From: JAGQOZ01 sp041399205
Lineage (GTDB): Bacteria; Planctomycetota; Planctomycetia; Pirellulales; Pirellulaceae
Direction of reading: 5' to 3'
NCBI GenBank assembly: GCA_041399205.1
Contig: JAWKTK010000029.1
Span: forward strand, 1-64,000
Length of the DNA: 64,000 nucleotides
Of this stretch, positions 1-9,439 are shown piece by piece; positions within the stretch are counted from its first letter, which is position 1; the number at the start of each line of letters is the position of its first letter. The position numbers and the translations under genes were made by a program. A model generated the notes under the pieces. The model was not told the origin of the DNA. It searched no databases and saw only the letters and a program-made list of their open reading frames with translations.

Positions 1-362
1 GCCAATCCGTCGGCGGCGTCGGCCGCATCGTCGGTGTCGCCAAAGTCGATGCGAAGTTGATCGGGGTCCGCAATGTAGCGTTCGCTCTTTCGACCGAAGC
101 GTTCACGATACAGCTGCGCGTAATCCTTTTCCAGCTGCCGATTTTTTTCTTCGAGCTGTCGAATCACGTCCTTGCCGCGCGCGATTTCTTTTTGCGAATC
201 AGCCAGTTGTTCATCTCGTCGCGCGATTTCTTTTGCCGCAGCATCGATTTCTTTCGCCGAATCAGCCAACTGTTGATCGCGCTCAGCGAGTGCGATTTGT
301 TGCTCGCCGAGCAATTCAAGCAGCTGCGGTTGCGCCGCGTGGACGAAGCGGCCAGCGAGACA
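1..362 (-). CDS. IS66-type transposase, N-terminal part, runs off left edge
   Basis: The reverse strand reads without a stop from about 362 to the window edge. It gives a heptad-like region of repeated LAERDQQLADS / ARRDEQLADSQKE units, followed by QLYRERFGRKSERY, the N-terminal signature of IS66 TnpC proteins, and then an acidic stretch (DFGDTDDAADAADG). An ATG at 380 is in the same frame but is cut off by a TAG at 365-363, so the start is either a TTG or CTG near 314-323 or the 5' end is damaged. The product would be the DDE transposase of an IS66 element, of which only the coiled-coil and DNA-binding end is visible. Family call is firm; start and integrity are uncertain. Confidence 0.65.
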
Positions 363-812
363 CTACGGGACGCGAACCATTCCCGAGCGTGCGAGTGAGC
401 TAGAATGCGGTCCGTTCGCCAAAAACCAATGGCACCATACGAGGCGAACGATTCGCTGGCGTTTTTCCCTATGTCAACTGCTGCGATCGGCCCGCGTTCT
501 TTCTTGCATTCTACCGTAAACTAAGAACTCGCATTCGTATTCTCGATTCTTGAGACATGCGTGCTTTAAGCGTCGTTCCATCTTGCGAACCGCCTCCCCG
601 TCTGCCCGAAATCTTGCTAAGCAGCACTTGTGGTGGTGTGCTGATCCCTCAAGCTTTGTCTATGTCCCCGTAGGCTTCTCTGAGGGCAAAGCAGTTCGAG
701 AAACCAGCGAGCGCAATGGGCCGATTTGACGTAAACCGTTATATGTGGAGGTCATAAGAATCGGGACCTCGTATACGGGAACGCTGGATGTTTAAGACAA
801 GGGAGATTCGAA
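363..812. other. Gene-free stretch upstream of the lipoprotein gene
   Basis: No convincing coding frame, tRNA or terminator hairpin was seen. It contains the 5' flank of the IS66 fragment and the leader of the gene starting at 813, with a ribosome-binding site (agggag) just before that start. Confidence 0.5.
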
Positions 813-1811
813 ATGAAAAATATTCAATCGCTTTCCGAGCAGATCGGGAGGAAGGGTGCAATCCGAACGCAATTGGGTGCCTTCGTCTGTTCCATGTTGA
901 CGCCGCTGGTCCTTTTGGGATGTAGTCCCAGTCCGGAAGCAACCACTTCGCCCAACGCCATAAAGATCGAGGTGAAACCACCGATGCATCGTCACGAGAC
1001 CTCAATGCCCGTTTCAGACCACGAATTTGATGACGACGCGGAAGATGTCCCTTCCCACGTGAATCGGACGAGTGCGATATCCACTCCACGCGACTTGAAC
1101 CCAAACCGTCATAGCGAAGATCGTAAACCTGAGACATCCGAATCGAGAATACGGTTCGCTAATCCAAACCTGGCATTCCAAGCTCTACAAGAAGGATTCG
1201 CCGAAGCGAACTACGCTTTGGCTGGTATGGCACTGACGTCCGATTCACATTGGATCGTGAATCACAATTTGTTGCGTAGAGTGCGGGACTCGACATTTTC
1301 TACCATAATTGAGAAGTATCAGCTTGAAAGGTTCTTGACAACTGAATCCGACCTCAAAGATCTATCCGGATCTACCGCGGACGCCGAGACCTTGTTTGTC
1401 GAATTGCACGAAATGGCATTCGGCGGAGTTCACGGTCTTAGCGACTTGAATTGTGTCGTCGGCGCAGAATTGTTCGCACTCAAACAGAACGGCAGTGAAG
1501 CAACCGCGTTCATGAAGACAAAACATGGACAAATGAAGCGAGTGAGCTTTCAACGCGAGAGCAGAGGTTGGGCGATTACACTCGATCCCTTATCACCGCC
1601 CAATCTAGAGTCATTCGACTATTTTTCCGATGCCGTGGATACTACGTCTTCTATACGCAAGAAATATCGAGGCCACCAATTCGCTACTGCCCGGTACGAC
1701 ATGTCCTTGAGACTGCCAGCGATCACGGTACAACCAAAGAAGGTCTTCGTTAAATCGTGGTTAACCGACTTAAGATGCGAGAATGAACCTGCGTTATCTG
1801 TGTTTGCTTGA
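813..1811 (+). CDS. Putative lipoprotein of unknown function
   Basis: A 332-residue protein. The N-terminus has a long basic n-region, a hydrophobic stretch (residues about 22-36) and a lipobox LLGC followed by a Ser/Pro/Thr-rich linker, so it should be exported and lipid-anchored. The ATG is preceded by a good Shine-Dalgarno (agggag, spacing about 6). Residues 40-110 are low-complexity and polar; the rest looks like a folded mixed domain with no family I recognise. The following reading frame starts 24 bases after the stop and could be co-transcribed. Its neighbours are mobile-element debris, so it may be a lineage-specific gene. Confidence 0.6.
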   Translation: MKNIQSLSEQIGRKGAIRTQLGAFVCSMLTPLVLLGCSPSPEATTSPNAIKIEVKPPMHRHETSMPVSDHEFDDDAEDVPSHVNRTSAISTPRDLNPNRHSEDRKPETSESRIRFANPNLAFQALQEGFAEANYALAGMALTSDSHWIVNHNLLRRVRDSTFSTIIEKYQLERFLTTESDLKDLSGSTADAETLFVELHEMAFGGVHGLSDLNCVVGAELFALKQNGSEATAFMKTKHGQMKRVSFQRESRGWAITLDPLSPPNLESFDYFSDAVDTTSSIRKKYRGHQFATARYDMSLRLPAITVQPKKVFVKSWLTDLRCENEPALSVFA

Positions 1812-1834
1812 TTTGGCGGCTGAATTCGACTTAA

Positions 1835-2692
1835 GTGTCATTTGATCCCGCTGCGGCAAATGCCGTTACGAAGCCGGTTACGCTGGAGTTGAAAAGTGTT
1901 TCCCGAATTGAGGCAATTGAGCGAGTTTGTAACCAAATCGGTATCCACGCTCGTTATGACCAATTCGATCGAATTCCGAAGTCTTCAATCGGACTTTTTG
2001 ATGGACTGCGTCCAAACCCAGCAAGTTTCGTCGGTCCTTTTCTTGTCACCATATCCCGATTCGAAACATCTGTTCCTGGCCGGCCTGCGGTTGTAGAACT
2101 GAGTTTTGTTGCGGTCGTTCCACGGACAGTTACGTCGGTAACTGCACACGGCAAGTGGTGGTCACCCGTATCGTTTGCCATTGAATCAATAACTTGTAAT
2201 GGCGTGAAAGCTGGATTCCAAGACTCGGAATATCAGGACGTCATGACAACCACTAGTGTCGTGTCCTTCACAAAATCAATTGTACTTGAGCAATCCGACC
2301 GTCCAATTGAAGCGATCGAGTCCATTGCAGGAAGGCTCAAAATGAACGTTCCAGACAGTATTTCTGAAGCTGAAATGCGAAATCCAAAAGTCGGTGACAC
2401 ACAAAAGGTAGGCTCGCTTGAATTCAAGGTCGTTGAATCAAAGAAGCATCAACAATTCCGTTTGGAACTTTCGGGACCCGACGTTGGGCAAGACAACATG
2501 GACTTGTTTCGCAAGCTCGCTGTGACAGGTGAAAACGAGAAGAAGGAGACAGTCCAGATTCGTCTAAGCAATTCGTGGAACAAATCGATCGAGATTACTT
2601 TCGTCCAGCCAGTTGCAACGCTCAATCTTCAATGGATCCGAACTTTGAACGAGATTTCAGGCCCCGTGGCAATCACGTCAGCAGCCAACTAG
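1835..2692 (+). CDS. Hypothetical protein, possible 5'-truncated gene
   Basis: A 285-residue frame from a GTG start that directly follows an in-frame TAA, with no clear ribosome-binding site or signal peptide. The sequence begins abruptly inside what looks like a beta-rich domain (VTLELKSVSRIEAIERVCNQIG), similar in style to the short domains with which planctomycete secretin-like or exported proteins open. Two such segments appear at residues about 17-40 and 145-170 (SIVLEQSDRPIEAIESIAG), so the protein may be an internal duplication. The absence of an export signal beside an exported neighbour suggests a lost 5' end. No function is assigned. Confidence 0.5.
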   Translation: MSFDPAAANAVTKPVTLELKSVSRIEAIERVCNQIGIHARYDQFDRIPKSSIGLFDGLRPNPASFVGPFLVTISRFETSVPGRPAVVELSFVAVVPRTVTSVTAHGKWWSPVSFAIESITCNGVKAGFQDSEYQDVMTTTSVVSFTKSIVLEQSDRPIEAIESIAGRLKMNVPDSISEAEMRNPKVGDTQKVGSLEFKVVESKKHQQFRLELSGPDVGQDNMDLFRKLAVTGENEKKETVQIRLSNSWNKSIEITFVQPVATLNLQWIRTLNEISGPVAITSAAN

Positions 2693-2780
2693 GAAAGCCA
2701 CTTTCGTTTCGCACTTATGCCTGATGCAGGTCGAATTCCAATTGTCTTGATCCGACGAAACTTCGGCAACATGTGGGTAG

Positions 2781-4421
2781 GGAAATGTCCAGCACGGACA
2801 AACAGCTTCACATTAGAAAAGAAGGTACGAAAGATGAGAAGTCACCGAAGACGGTTAACACTTGAAACTGTAGAATCGAATGTGCCTGTCGGCAGTTGGG
2901 TTTGTCGACACTTGACGAACGTTCCCGCTGCTCCGACTTGGCTGACAATGTGCACATTCAACCGAATTGTTGGCGGATCTTGATTCTGACGGTGATCAAG
3001 ACTCATCATCGGAGGCTTCAATCGCATCGTCTGGTACCAGAACACGAACGGAGAGTTTCTGTATGACCAGCAGATAGTCCGCAATGGCTTTCAGGAGTCC
3101 CATACTTTGACGGCTTCCCAGCAGCCGCAGACATGGATGGCGACGCTGACTTGGATGTCATCGCTACGGAAGCGTCTCTCACTACAGTGAATCAGGTTGC
3201 TTGGTATGAAAATTGGACGGGCAAGTACATTTGGCGGACGACAAATTGCCGTTCCTGAAATTCCGTTTGACATTGTGTCCTTTGACGTCGCCGATTTGAT
3301 GGGGATGGCGACGTAGACATTGTTTCCACGTCAACACAAGACGATATGGGCTTAGGCTGGTACGAAAACGTCGATGGAAAATTCGGGGATCGTCAGGATA
3401 CAGTTGTTCCCAGAATTGAAGACGGCCGACTTCTTATGTATTTGAAATGTGGCCAATTGTGGATCTCGATGGTGATGGCGACCTGACCTGACAGCTTCGT
3501 ACAAAACGATATTGCACCCAAATCGACCAAGCGACGAAAACACAAGCAGGTACCAGTCGGCAATCGTTTGGGTAGAGAATACTGGCGGAGACGGTCAGTT
3601 TATGGAACCCCGGCTATTGAACGATACGGTCGAGGTGACCTATTAGCCGCTGCTGATTTTGATGACGATGGTGACGTGACTTGGTAGCGGCCAAGACATT
3701 AGCAGATTCGCTCGCCAAATTAAGTGACTGGACAACGTCGACGGATATTCTCGATCCTGTTGTCCTTGACTGTGGCGAACGAGCTTGCATTCTTTGGTTC
3801 TATTTCCACGGAATGCAAGTCGGAGATATTGATGGAGATGGAGACACCGACATTGTTTTGTACTCGACGCCAAATGGAAGTTATCGTGGTACAGTCACGA
3901 ATGGTTCGAAAACGATGGTGCTGAGTTTCCAGTGCAAACCGCATTGCGAATGCCACTGGCAATTTTTGCTAAGCGACGTGGATGATGGCGACTTAGATAT
4001 ACAAACTAGTTTTTATATCAACTGGCGAGAACACAATGCCCCGAATTCGATGGCTAAAAAATGTGTTCCCGGCGATGCAAATGGTGATGGGAGGTTTGAT
4101 TCCAGCGACCTCGTGCAGATATTTCAGGCTGGCCACTATGAAGATGCCGTTGACCGAAATTCGACTAAGGCAGAAGGAGACTTTAACGGTGATGGTGATT
4201 TCACGACTCTGATCTCGTTGCCTTCAGCACGAAAACTATCTGGCTGCACGGTTCGAAACTGCGATCGAATTGACAGTGTCCCCGAAACGCCTGACGTCCG
4301 ACCGGTCTGGAGTTCCACCCGCTGGCTGACAACGATGACCGTGTTAATAACACAGGCTTTTTCAATCCTCAACACTGACACGACGGCAATCACTCGAAAA
4401 GTCTCTGCTTTCGTACCCAAG
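2781..4421 (+). repeat. Direct repeat, copy 1 (1.64 kb, indel-rich)
   Basis: Starts at ggaaatgtccagcacgg and ends at ctttcgtacccaag; the same landmarks bound copy 2 at 5395-7098. Copy 1 is 63 bases shorter overall. In the portion compared base by base the differences are mainly 1-5 base deletions with few substitutions. Confidence 0.9.
2834..4378 (+). pseudogene. Degraded copy of the VCBS/dockerin-like protein gene
   Basis: The start (ATG at 2834, after gaaggtacgaaag) and the stop (TGA at 4376) correspond to those of the intact gene at 5448-7055. Between them the frame is broken repeatedly: the codons for the LETCENRMCLSA motif have lost bases, and calcium-loop codons such as DLDGDGD are shifted. 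No frame survives for more than a short stretch. Nucleotide identity outside the indels is very high, with only scattered substitutions, so the duplication is recent or the sequence here is poorly resolved. It cannot make a product as written. See the findings for the two explanations. Confidence 0.9.
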
Positions 4422-4464
4422 TCCCATCTGGTAATCGGCATTGAAAAGCCCCACCTATTTGGGA

Positions 4465-5394
4465 TGGGCGCTGAAAAAGTTCCCACCATAACGAGCGGTT
4501 TCGTTGTTGTAGTAATTTGGTAGGCAGCGAAGCGAGGCCAAGGATGTTAACGGTGAAGATTACGCCAAGATTCGTCGGGCTCATCGCGATGGGATGAGCT
4601 TTCGCGCGATTGCTCGAACGTTCGGTCATTCTCGTCACAAGATTCGTCAGGTTCTGAAGAACGAGTCGCGGCCGTATCGTCGCAGTCGTCCGCATCGGCC
4701 CAAGTTGAGCGAAGCTGAGATCAGATCGATGCAATTTTGCTGGAAGATCAGTCGGCTCCCAAGAAGCAGCGTCACACCGCGAAGGCCTTCATCGTCGCCT
4801 GCAAGCCAACGGTTTTGCAGGCGGTTACGATCAGGCTCGCGCTACAGTCGCAGCGAACCAGCCAACGCGAAACCTTCATTCCGCTGGTGCACGAAGCCGG
4901 TCAGCGAGCGGAATCGGACTGGCAAGATCTATGTCGACTTTCCGGAAGGTCGAGTTCAAGTGTCCGTGTTGATTCTGACTTGGGCCTATTCGAATTGTAC
5001 GTTTGCCATCGCACTGCCGAACGAACGCGTGGAATCTATCCTGTTCGGCACGATGAAAGCGTTTGAATTTTCGGTTGCGTACCGAAGGAACTTTGGTGGG
5101 ACAACCCGAAGACGAAGCGTTCGAGATTTGAAAGGACGAAATCGAAAACTGAATGACAAATATGTGTCACTCGCGAGCCACTATACTTCGAACCGCTGTT
5201 CTTGCTGGTCGCTGAGGCAACGAAAAACCACATGTGAAAAATCGCGTCAAATATCTGCAACGCAATTGGGCGACGCCGGTGCTGCAGTTTGCGAATCTGG
5301 ACGAACTGAACCAATACTTGTACCAATGCTGTGTCAACGATCAGCAGCGAACCGTCTCCGGCAAGAGCGAATCAATTGCTACTCGTTTTGCTCA
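4465..5394 (+). mobile_element. IS21-family element, left part only
   Basis: Begins with a terminal-repeat-like tgggcgctgaaaaagttccc and leads into istA. It stops abruptly at the boundary of repeat copy 2; no istB and no right end are present in the window. Confidence 0.65.
4544..5394 (+). pseudogene. istA: IS21 transposase IstA, frameshifted and 3'-truncated
   Basis: Stitched across frames, the translation gives an IstA N-terminus: a MLTV start, then YAKIRRAHRDGMSFRAIART (helix-turn-helix), TFGHSRHKIRQVLK, later ETFIPLVHEAGQRAE, then KIYVDFPEGRVQVSVLILTW and the ELWWDNPK-like core region. The first shift lies directly after MLTV, where one G is missing; more occur near 4725, 4785, 4850, 4910 and 5080. 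The last readable piece is YLYQCCVNDQQRTVSGKSES, after which the sequence jumps into repeat copy 2, so the C-terminal third is absent. IstA catalyses transposition with the ATPase IstB. As written it is non-functional. As in the adjacent repeat copy 1, deletions dominate. Confidence 0.85.
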
Positions 5395-7098
5395 GGAAAT
5401 GTCCAGCACGGACAAACAGCTTCACACTAGAAAAGAAGGTACGAAAGATGAGAAGTCACCGAAGACGGTTAACACTTGAAACTTGTGAGAATCGAATGTG
5501 CCTGTCGGCAGTTGGGTTTGTCGACTACTTGACGAACGTTCCCGCTGGCTCCGACTTGGCTGACAATGTGCACATTCAACCGGAATTGTTGGCGGATCTT
5601 GATTCTGACGGTGATCAAGATCTCATCATCGGAGGCTTCAATCGCATCGTCTGGTACCAGAACACGAACGGAGAGTTTCTGTATGACCAGCAGATAGTCC
5701 GCAATGGCTTTCAGGGAGTCCCATACTTTGACGGCTTCCTAGCAGCCGCAGACATGGATGGCGACGCTGACTTGGATGTCATCGCTACGGAAGCGTCTCC
5801 TCACTACGGTGCGAATCATGTGGTTGCTTGGTATGAAAATTTGGACGGGCAAGGTACATTTGGCGGACGACAAATTGCCGTTCCTGAAATTCCGTTTGAC
5901 ATTGTTTCCTTTGACGTCGCCGATTTGGATGGGGATGGCGACGTAGACATTGTTTCCACGTCAACACAAGACGATATGGCGAGCTTAGGCTGGTACGAAA
6001 ACGTCGATGGAAAATTCGGGGATCGTCAGGACATAGTTGTTCCCAGAATTGAAGACGGCCGACTTCTTATGTATTTGAAATGTGGGCCAATTGTGGATCT
6101 CGATGGTGATGGCGACCTTGACCTGACAGCTTCGTACAAAACGATATTGCACCCAAATCGACCAAGCGACGAAAACACAAGCAGGTACCAGTCGGCAATC
6201 GTTTGGGTAGAGAACATTGGCGGAGACGGTCAGTTTGCGGAACCCCGGCTATTGAACGATACGGTCGAGGCGGACCTATTAGCCGCTGCTGATTTTGATG
6301 ACGATGGTGACGTGGACTTGGTAGCGGCCAAGACATACAGCAGATTCGGGCTCGCCAAATTCGTGCGACTGGACAACGTCGACGGGACATTCTCGGATCC
6401 TGTTGTCCTTGATCAACGTGGCGAACGAGCTCGTATTCCTTGGTTCTATTTCCACGGAATGCAAGTCGGAGATATTGATGGAGATGGAGACACCGACATT
6501 GTTTTGTACTCGACGCCAAATGGAAGTTATCGTGGTACAGTCTACGAATGGTTCGAAAACGATGGTGCTGGGAGTTTCCCTAGTGCAAACCGCATTGCGA
6601 ATGCCACTGGCAATTTTTTGCTAAGCGACGTGGACGGTGATGGCGACTTAGATATACAAACTAGTTTTTATTATCAAACTGGCGAGAACACATATACGCC
6701 CCGAATTCGATGGCTAAAAAATGTGGGCGTTCCCGGCGATGCAAATGGTGATGGGAGGTTTGATTCCAGCGACCTCGTGCAGATATTTCAGGCTGGCCAC
6801 TATGAAGATGCCGTTGACCGAAATTCGACTAAGGCAGAAGGAGACTTTAACGGTGATGGTGATTTCACGACTGCTGATCTCGTCTTCGCCTTTCAGCACG
6901 AAAACTATCTGGCTGCAATTCGGTTCGAAACTGCGATCGAATTGACAGTGTCCCCGGAAAAACGCCTGACGTCCGACCGGTCTGGAGTTCCAATTCGGTT
7001 GGCCGACAACGATGACCGTGTTAATAACACAGGCTTTTTCAATCCTCAACACTGACACGACGGCAATCACTCGAAAAGTCTCTGCTTTCGTACCCAAG
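5395..7098 (+). repeat. Direct repeat, copy 2 (1.70 kb, intact)
   Basis: Intact counterpart of 2781-4421. It starts directly against the truncated istA and ends against a transposase C-terminal fragment. Confidence 0.9.
5448..7055 (+). CDS. VCBS/FG-GAP repeat protein with dockerin-like C-terminus
   Basis: A 535-residue protein. The start at 5448 is chosen because it follows aagaaggtacgaaag and opens with MRSHRRRLTLETCENRMCLSA, the planctomycete variant of the LExLExRxLLA N-terminal motif of exported surface proteins. Residues about 40-440 hold repeated calcium-loop blades (ADLDSDGDQDLI, ADMDGDADLDVI, ADLDGDGDVDIV, VDLDGDGDLDLT and more), typical of an FG-GAP/VCBS beta-propeller. A dockerin-like pair follows (GDANGDGRFDSSDLVQIF and GDFNGDGDFTTADLVFAF), then about 60 residues with no PEP-CTERM tail. 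It is probably secreted and calcium-binding, with an adhesion or surface role. A deletion-riddled duplicate lies upstream. Confidence 0.85.
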   Translation: MRSHRRRLTLETCENRMCLSAVGFVDYLTNVPAGSDLADNVHIQPELLADLDSDGDQDLIIGGFNRIVWYQNTNGEFLYDQQIVRNGFQGVPYFDGFLAAADMDGDADLDVIATEASPHYGANHVVAWYENLDGQGTFGGRQIAVPEIPFDIVSFDVADLDGDGDVDIVSTSTQDDMASLGWYENVDGKFGDRQDIVVPRIEDGRLLMYLKCGPIVDLDGDGDLDLTASYKTILHPNRPSDENTSRYQSAIVWVENIGGDGQFAEPRLLNDTVEADLLAAADFDDDGDVDLVAAKTYSRFGLAKFVRLDNVDGTFSDPVVLDQRGERARIPWFYFHGMQVGDIDGDGDTDIVLYSTPNGSYRGTVYEWFENDGAGSFPSANRIANATGNFLLSDVDGDGDLDIQTSFYYQTGENTYTPRIRWLKNVGVPGDANGDGRFDSSDLVQIFQAGHYEDAVDRNSTKAEGDFNGDGDFTTADLVFAFQHENYLAAIRFETAIELTVSPEKRLTSDRSGVPIRLADNDDRVNNTGFFNPQH

Positions 7099-7335
7099 GA
7101 ATTCCCATCGGCAGCGGCGCCATCGAAAGCAGCATTCGTCGCGTGATCAACTTGAGGCTCAAAGGCAACGGTGTGTTCTGGAAGCAGGAAGCCGCCGAAG
7201 CGATGCTCCAAATCCGCTCGCTCGTCATCGCCAACCGCTGGGACGACCTCATTCAGACGATGAGAAAACACTCAGCCTACGACGGCTCAACCAACTGGAA
7301 GTGGAATCCACGGCCCATGAGCTGCAAAGCTGAAG
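7098..7335 (+). pseudogene. Transposase C-terminal fragment (ISKra4-like)
   Basis: Immediately after repeat copy 2 an open frame gives GIPIGSGAIESSIRRVINL, then GVFWKQEAAEAMLQIRSL and ANRWDDLIQTMRK. The IGSGxxES block with a following basic helix and a FW..E.AEAMLQLR segment is the C-terminal signature of a transposase family common in planctomycetes, closest in style to ISKra4/ISL3-like proteins. No N-terminus exists, since the frame begins at the repeat junction. A diverged trace of the same PIGSGAIES block can be read just after repeat copy 1 (4422-4445). Family assignment is tentative; fragment status is clear. Confidence 0.7.
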
Positions 7336-7482
7336 ACAATCTACAAACAGCACTTGAGCCTAGAAAACCAGGCGTTTCAGGTGGACACAGAATGGGAACG
7401 CACCTCCCTCTTGCGGTTTTGTATTCGACGAAAATGGCATCGGGCAATATCACCGATCAGAAAATAGGCAGCTGTCCTAAGC

Positions 7483-8970
7483 TTAGGTACCACAGCCTCC
7501 ACAGCCTCCGCCTCCACAGCCTCCGCCACTGCAGTTGCTGTTCGATGAGCTGACAGTGCCCGATCCGGAGTTCACATTCCAGGGTTGCCAACTGGTTGTT
7601 TCAGACCATCCAAGAACGGTACTTATATCGCTCAAATACGGTTCGTGCACATTCGGCATTCCGAACAATGCGACGGCGGTGATACACTCTTCGGTGGTCA
7701 ATTCGGTAGAGTTCACTCGTATTCCTGATTTAGTGCTGTGGTGATCGGCCAGCCACTTTCCGGCTTTTTGTCCGCGTAGGGTGCGGTAAACCGGATTCAT
7801 GAACGCCAGCATGCCGAACAACGTGACCACCGCAAAAGTGACGAGAATGGCTACGGGCTTTTCACGCGATAAGCCGACCTGGATCTTCATGCTAGCGAGA
7901 ACTAAGAGACTCAACATGATCGCCACCGGAAGCCATTGAGCCACAAATCGTGACGCTTTGGTTTCAATGTATCCTCTCTGCTGTAAATCCGATTCGATTT
8001 CACGAGCTTCCGGAAGAGGAGCTCTCAAAGTCGCTTTTATGTCACCATCTTCCTTCTTCACCGCTCGCAATAATTTTTTTTCGATGGGATTCAGTGACGT
8101 GCTTCCTTCCACTTTATGAATCGCATAATCGTCGACCGGAACTAGTTTTATCTTGCCGTTGGTTGTTTGTGACTTGAGGATTTGTCGATTCAGCAAACCC
8201 GCTAACGCCGCTTGCGTTACACGTCTTGGGCCGCCTCCTATGCAGGCAATTTCTAGTGGCTGCAGAGGTTGATCCGACGAGTCTTCTCGTCGTGTTCGAA
8301 TGACGTTTCGAATCAGCAGACCGAGCACGATCCCCAATGCCAAAAGCCCGACATACAGATTGAGAAAAGCAGGGCCACGAAGATTTAACGGCGATGTCGC
8401 CATGACGACCGGTACCATCAAAAGGATTCCGGCAGCAAGTGTGGGTGTGGACGACTTGGGTTGAGCAACCCAACGAAAGATTGGAGGGCAAGGGATGACC
8501 CAGTTGCTGTTCATGTTGATTCGCCGATAGTGCATCTCCTTCAAGTGGCGGTCTCTCGGAGGCCATATATCTTCGGGTGGTTTGGCGCCAAAGGTTTTCT
8601 CGTAGCTGACGAGCGTGCGGGCGTACCAATCGTGCATCTTTTCGGTATCGAAATCCGTGCCGGTTGATGGCTCGTGATGAAGCTCACGCCTCAGCACATT
8701 CTTGCACAAGTCATTCCAATAGGATTTGGTGTAAGTCAGATGAAGGTGCCAAGCCTGATCAACCTGTTCGGACGGCGAGACTGGGTGCTGTGCAATCGCC
8801 GCCAAAAAAAGAAATCGACGATACTCTTCGATCACGCGTGCGGTATAGATCCGGTTCCAACCGTTTTCACGAGCCAACTTAGCGGCAAATCTGAATCGCG
8901 CGCCGACCGGATCAATTGAAAACTGTTGAAGCTTTTGCCAAAGCTGAGCATTTTGTTGTAAGGCATTCAT
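7483..8970 (-). CDS. TIGR04222-type membrane protein with Cys/Gly-rich tail
   Basis: A 495-residue protein. Residues about 1-130 are helical and include SPSEQVDQAWHLHLTYTKSY, the GRDP-like motif that opens many members of this family. Hydrophobic segments lie near residues 177-193, 200-220, 345-365 and 372-392, so it should sit in the inner membrane. The C-terminus ends in a Ser-rich linker and CSGGGCGGGGCGGCGT, the cysteine/glycine tail that names the family (near uncomplexed Cys). The role of the family is unknown. The gene stands alone, facing the transposase fragment, with a palindromic sequence just upstream of its start. Overall length and layout fit the family. Confidence 0.8.
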   Translation of the reverse strand: MNALQQNAQLWQKLQQFSIDPVGARFRFAAKLARENGWNRIYTARVIEEYRRFLFLAAIAQHPVSPSEQVDQAWHLHLTYTKSYWNDLCKNVLRRELHHEPSTGTDFDTEKMHDWYARTLVSYEKTFGAKPPEDIWPPRDRHLKEMHYRRINMNSNWVIPCPPIFRWVAQPKSSTPTLAAGILLMVPVVMATSPLNLRGPAFLNLYVGLLALGIVLGLLIRNVIRTRREDSSDQPLQPLEIACIGGGPRRVTQAALAGLLNRQILKSQTTNGKIKLVPVDDYAIHKVEGSTSLNPIEKKLLRAVKKEDGDIKATLRAPLPEAREIESDLQQRGYIETKASRFVAQWLPVAIMLSLLVLASMKIQVGLSREKPVAILVTFAVVTLFGMLAFMNPVYRTLRGQKAGKWLADHHSTKSGIRVNSTELTTEECITAVALFGMPNVHEPYLSDISTVLGWSETTSWQPWNVNSGSGTVSSSNSNCSGGGCGGGGCGGCGT

Positions 8971-9018
8971 ATTGAGGCTCCCTTCCTGGAAATAGAAATT
9001 CTCATTTCCGGCAGTCTA

Positions 9019-9046
9019 CCCAATGAGAACTCCTCATTTCATTGGG
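9019..9046. promoter_or_regulatory. Palindrome upstream of the TIGR04222 gene
   Basis: CCCAATGA at 9019-9026 is repeated inverted as TCATTGGG at 9039-9046, and a nested AATGAG/CTCATT pair lies inside. It sits about 50-75 bases before the start of the divergent gene ending at 8970. It could be an operator or simply a small hairpin. Confidence 0.3.
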
Positions 9047-9062
9047 GGCAACTTTTAAGTTC

Positions 9063-9371
9063 AGGATGAATTTACGGCAAGACAGTTTACCCTTGGACAA
9101 CAACGGCGAACAACTGATGCAAGATGTCGCGATTGGGCGTAAGAATTGAATCTTTTCCCACAGTCTCAGCGGCGGCGAACGGAACGGGGGATTTTTAACG
9201 GTCGTCAGCAGTGATCACCGTAACAACATCGACGTCTGGGGCCTCGTGGACGATGTGCTGAAGCGAATGCTCGCAGGCGAAACCGACTACGAACCGCTGC
9301 TGCCCGATTCTGTTCGGACCTACCGCGAGCAAGAACGCAAAGACCGTCAAATTCGCCAACGTGAAATTTAG
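9063..9371 (+). pseudogene. IS66 transposase C-terminal remnant with nonsense codon
   Basis: One frame reads LPLDNNGEQLMQDVAIGRKN, then TGA, then a continuation including GGFLTVVSSDHRNNIDVWG, LVDDVLKRMLAGETDYEPLL and VRTYREQERKDRQIRQREI before a natural TAG at 9369. This is the order of the IS66 TnpC C-terminus: the PLDNNxxEQxMRxVAIGRKNW block, the VSSxxRNxIDVW block and the YREQER tail. The TGA sits exactly where the conserved Trp codon (TGG) of GRKNW is expected, so a single G-to-A change explains it. It is on the opposite strand to the IS66 N-terminus at the left edge, so the two need not be the same element. Confidence 0.8.
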
Positions 9372-9439
9372 TGCGGCGTTTCGCATTCTTCGCGAGCAAT
9401 ATGGATTAGGAGATGCTTCAGGAATTCGGCTATTTGCCG

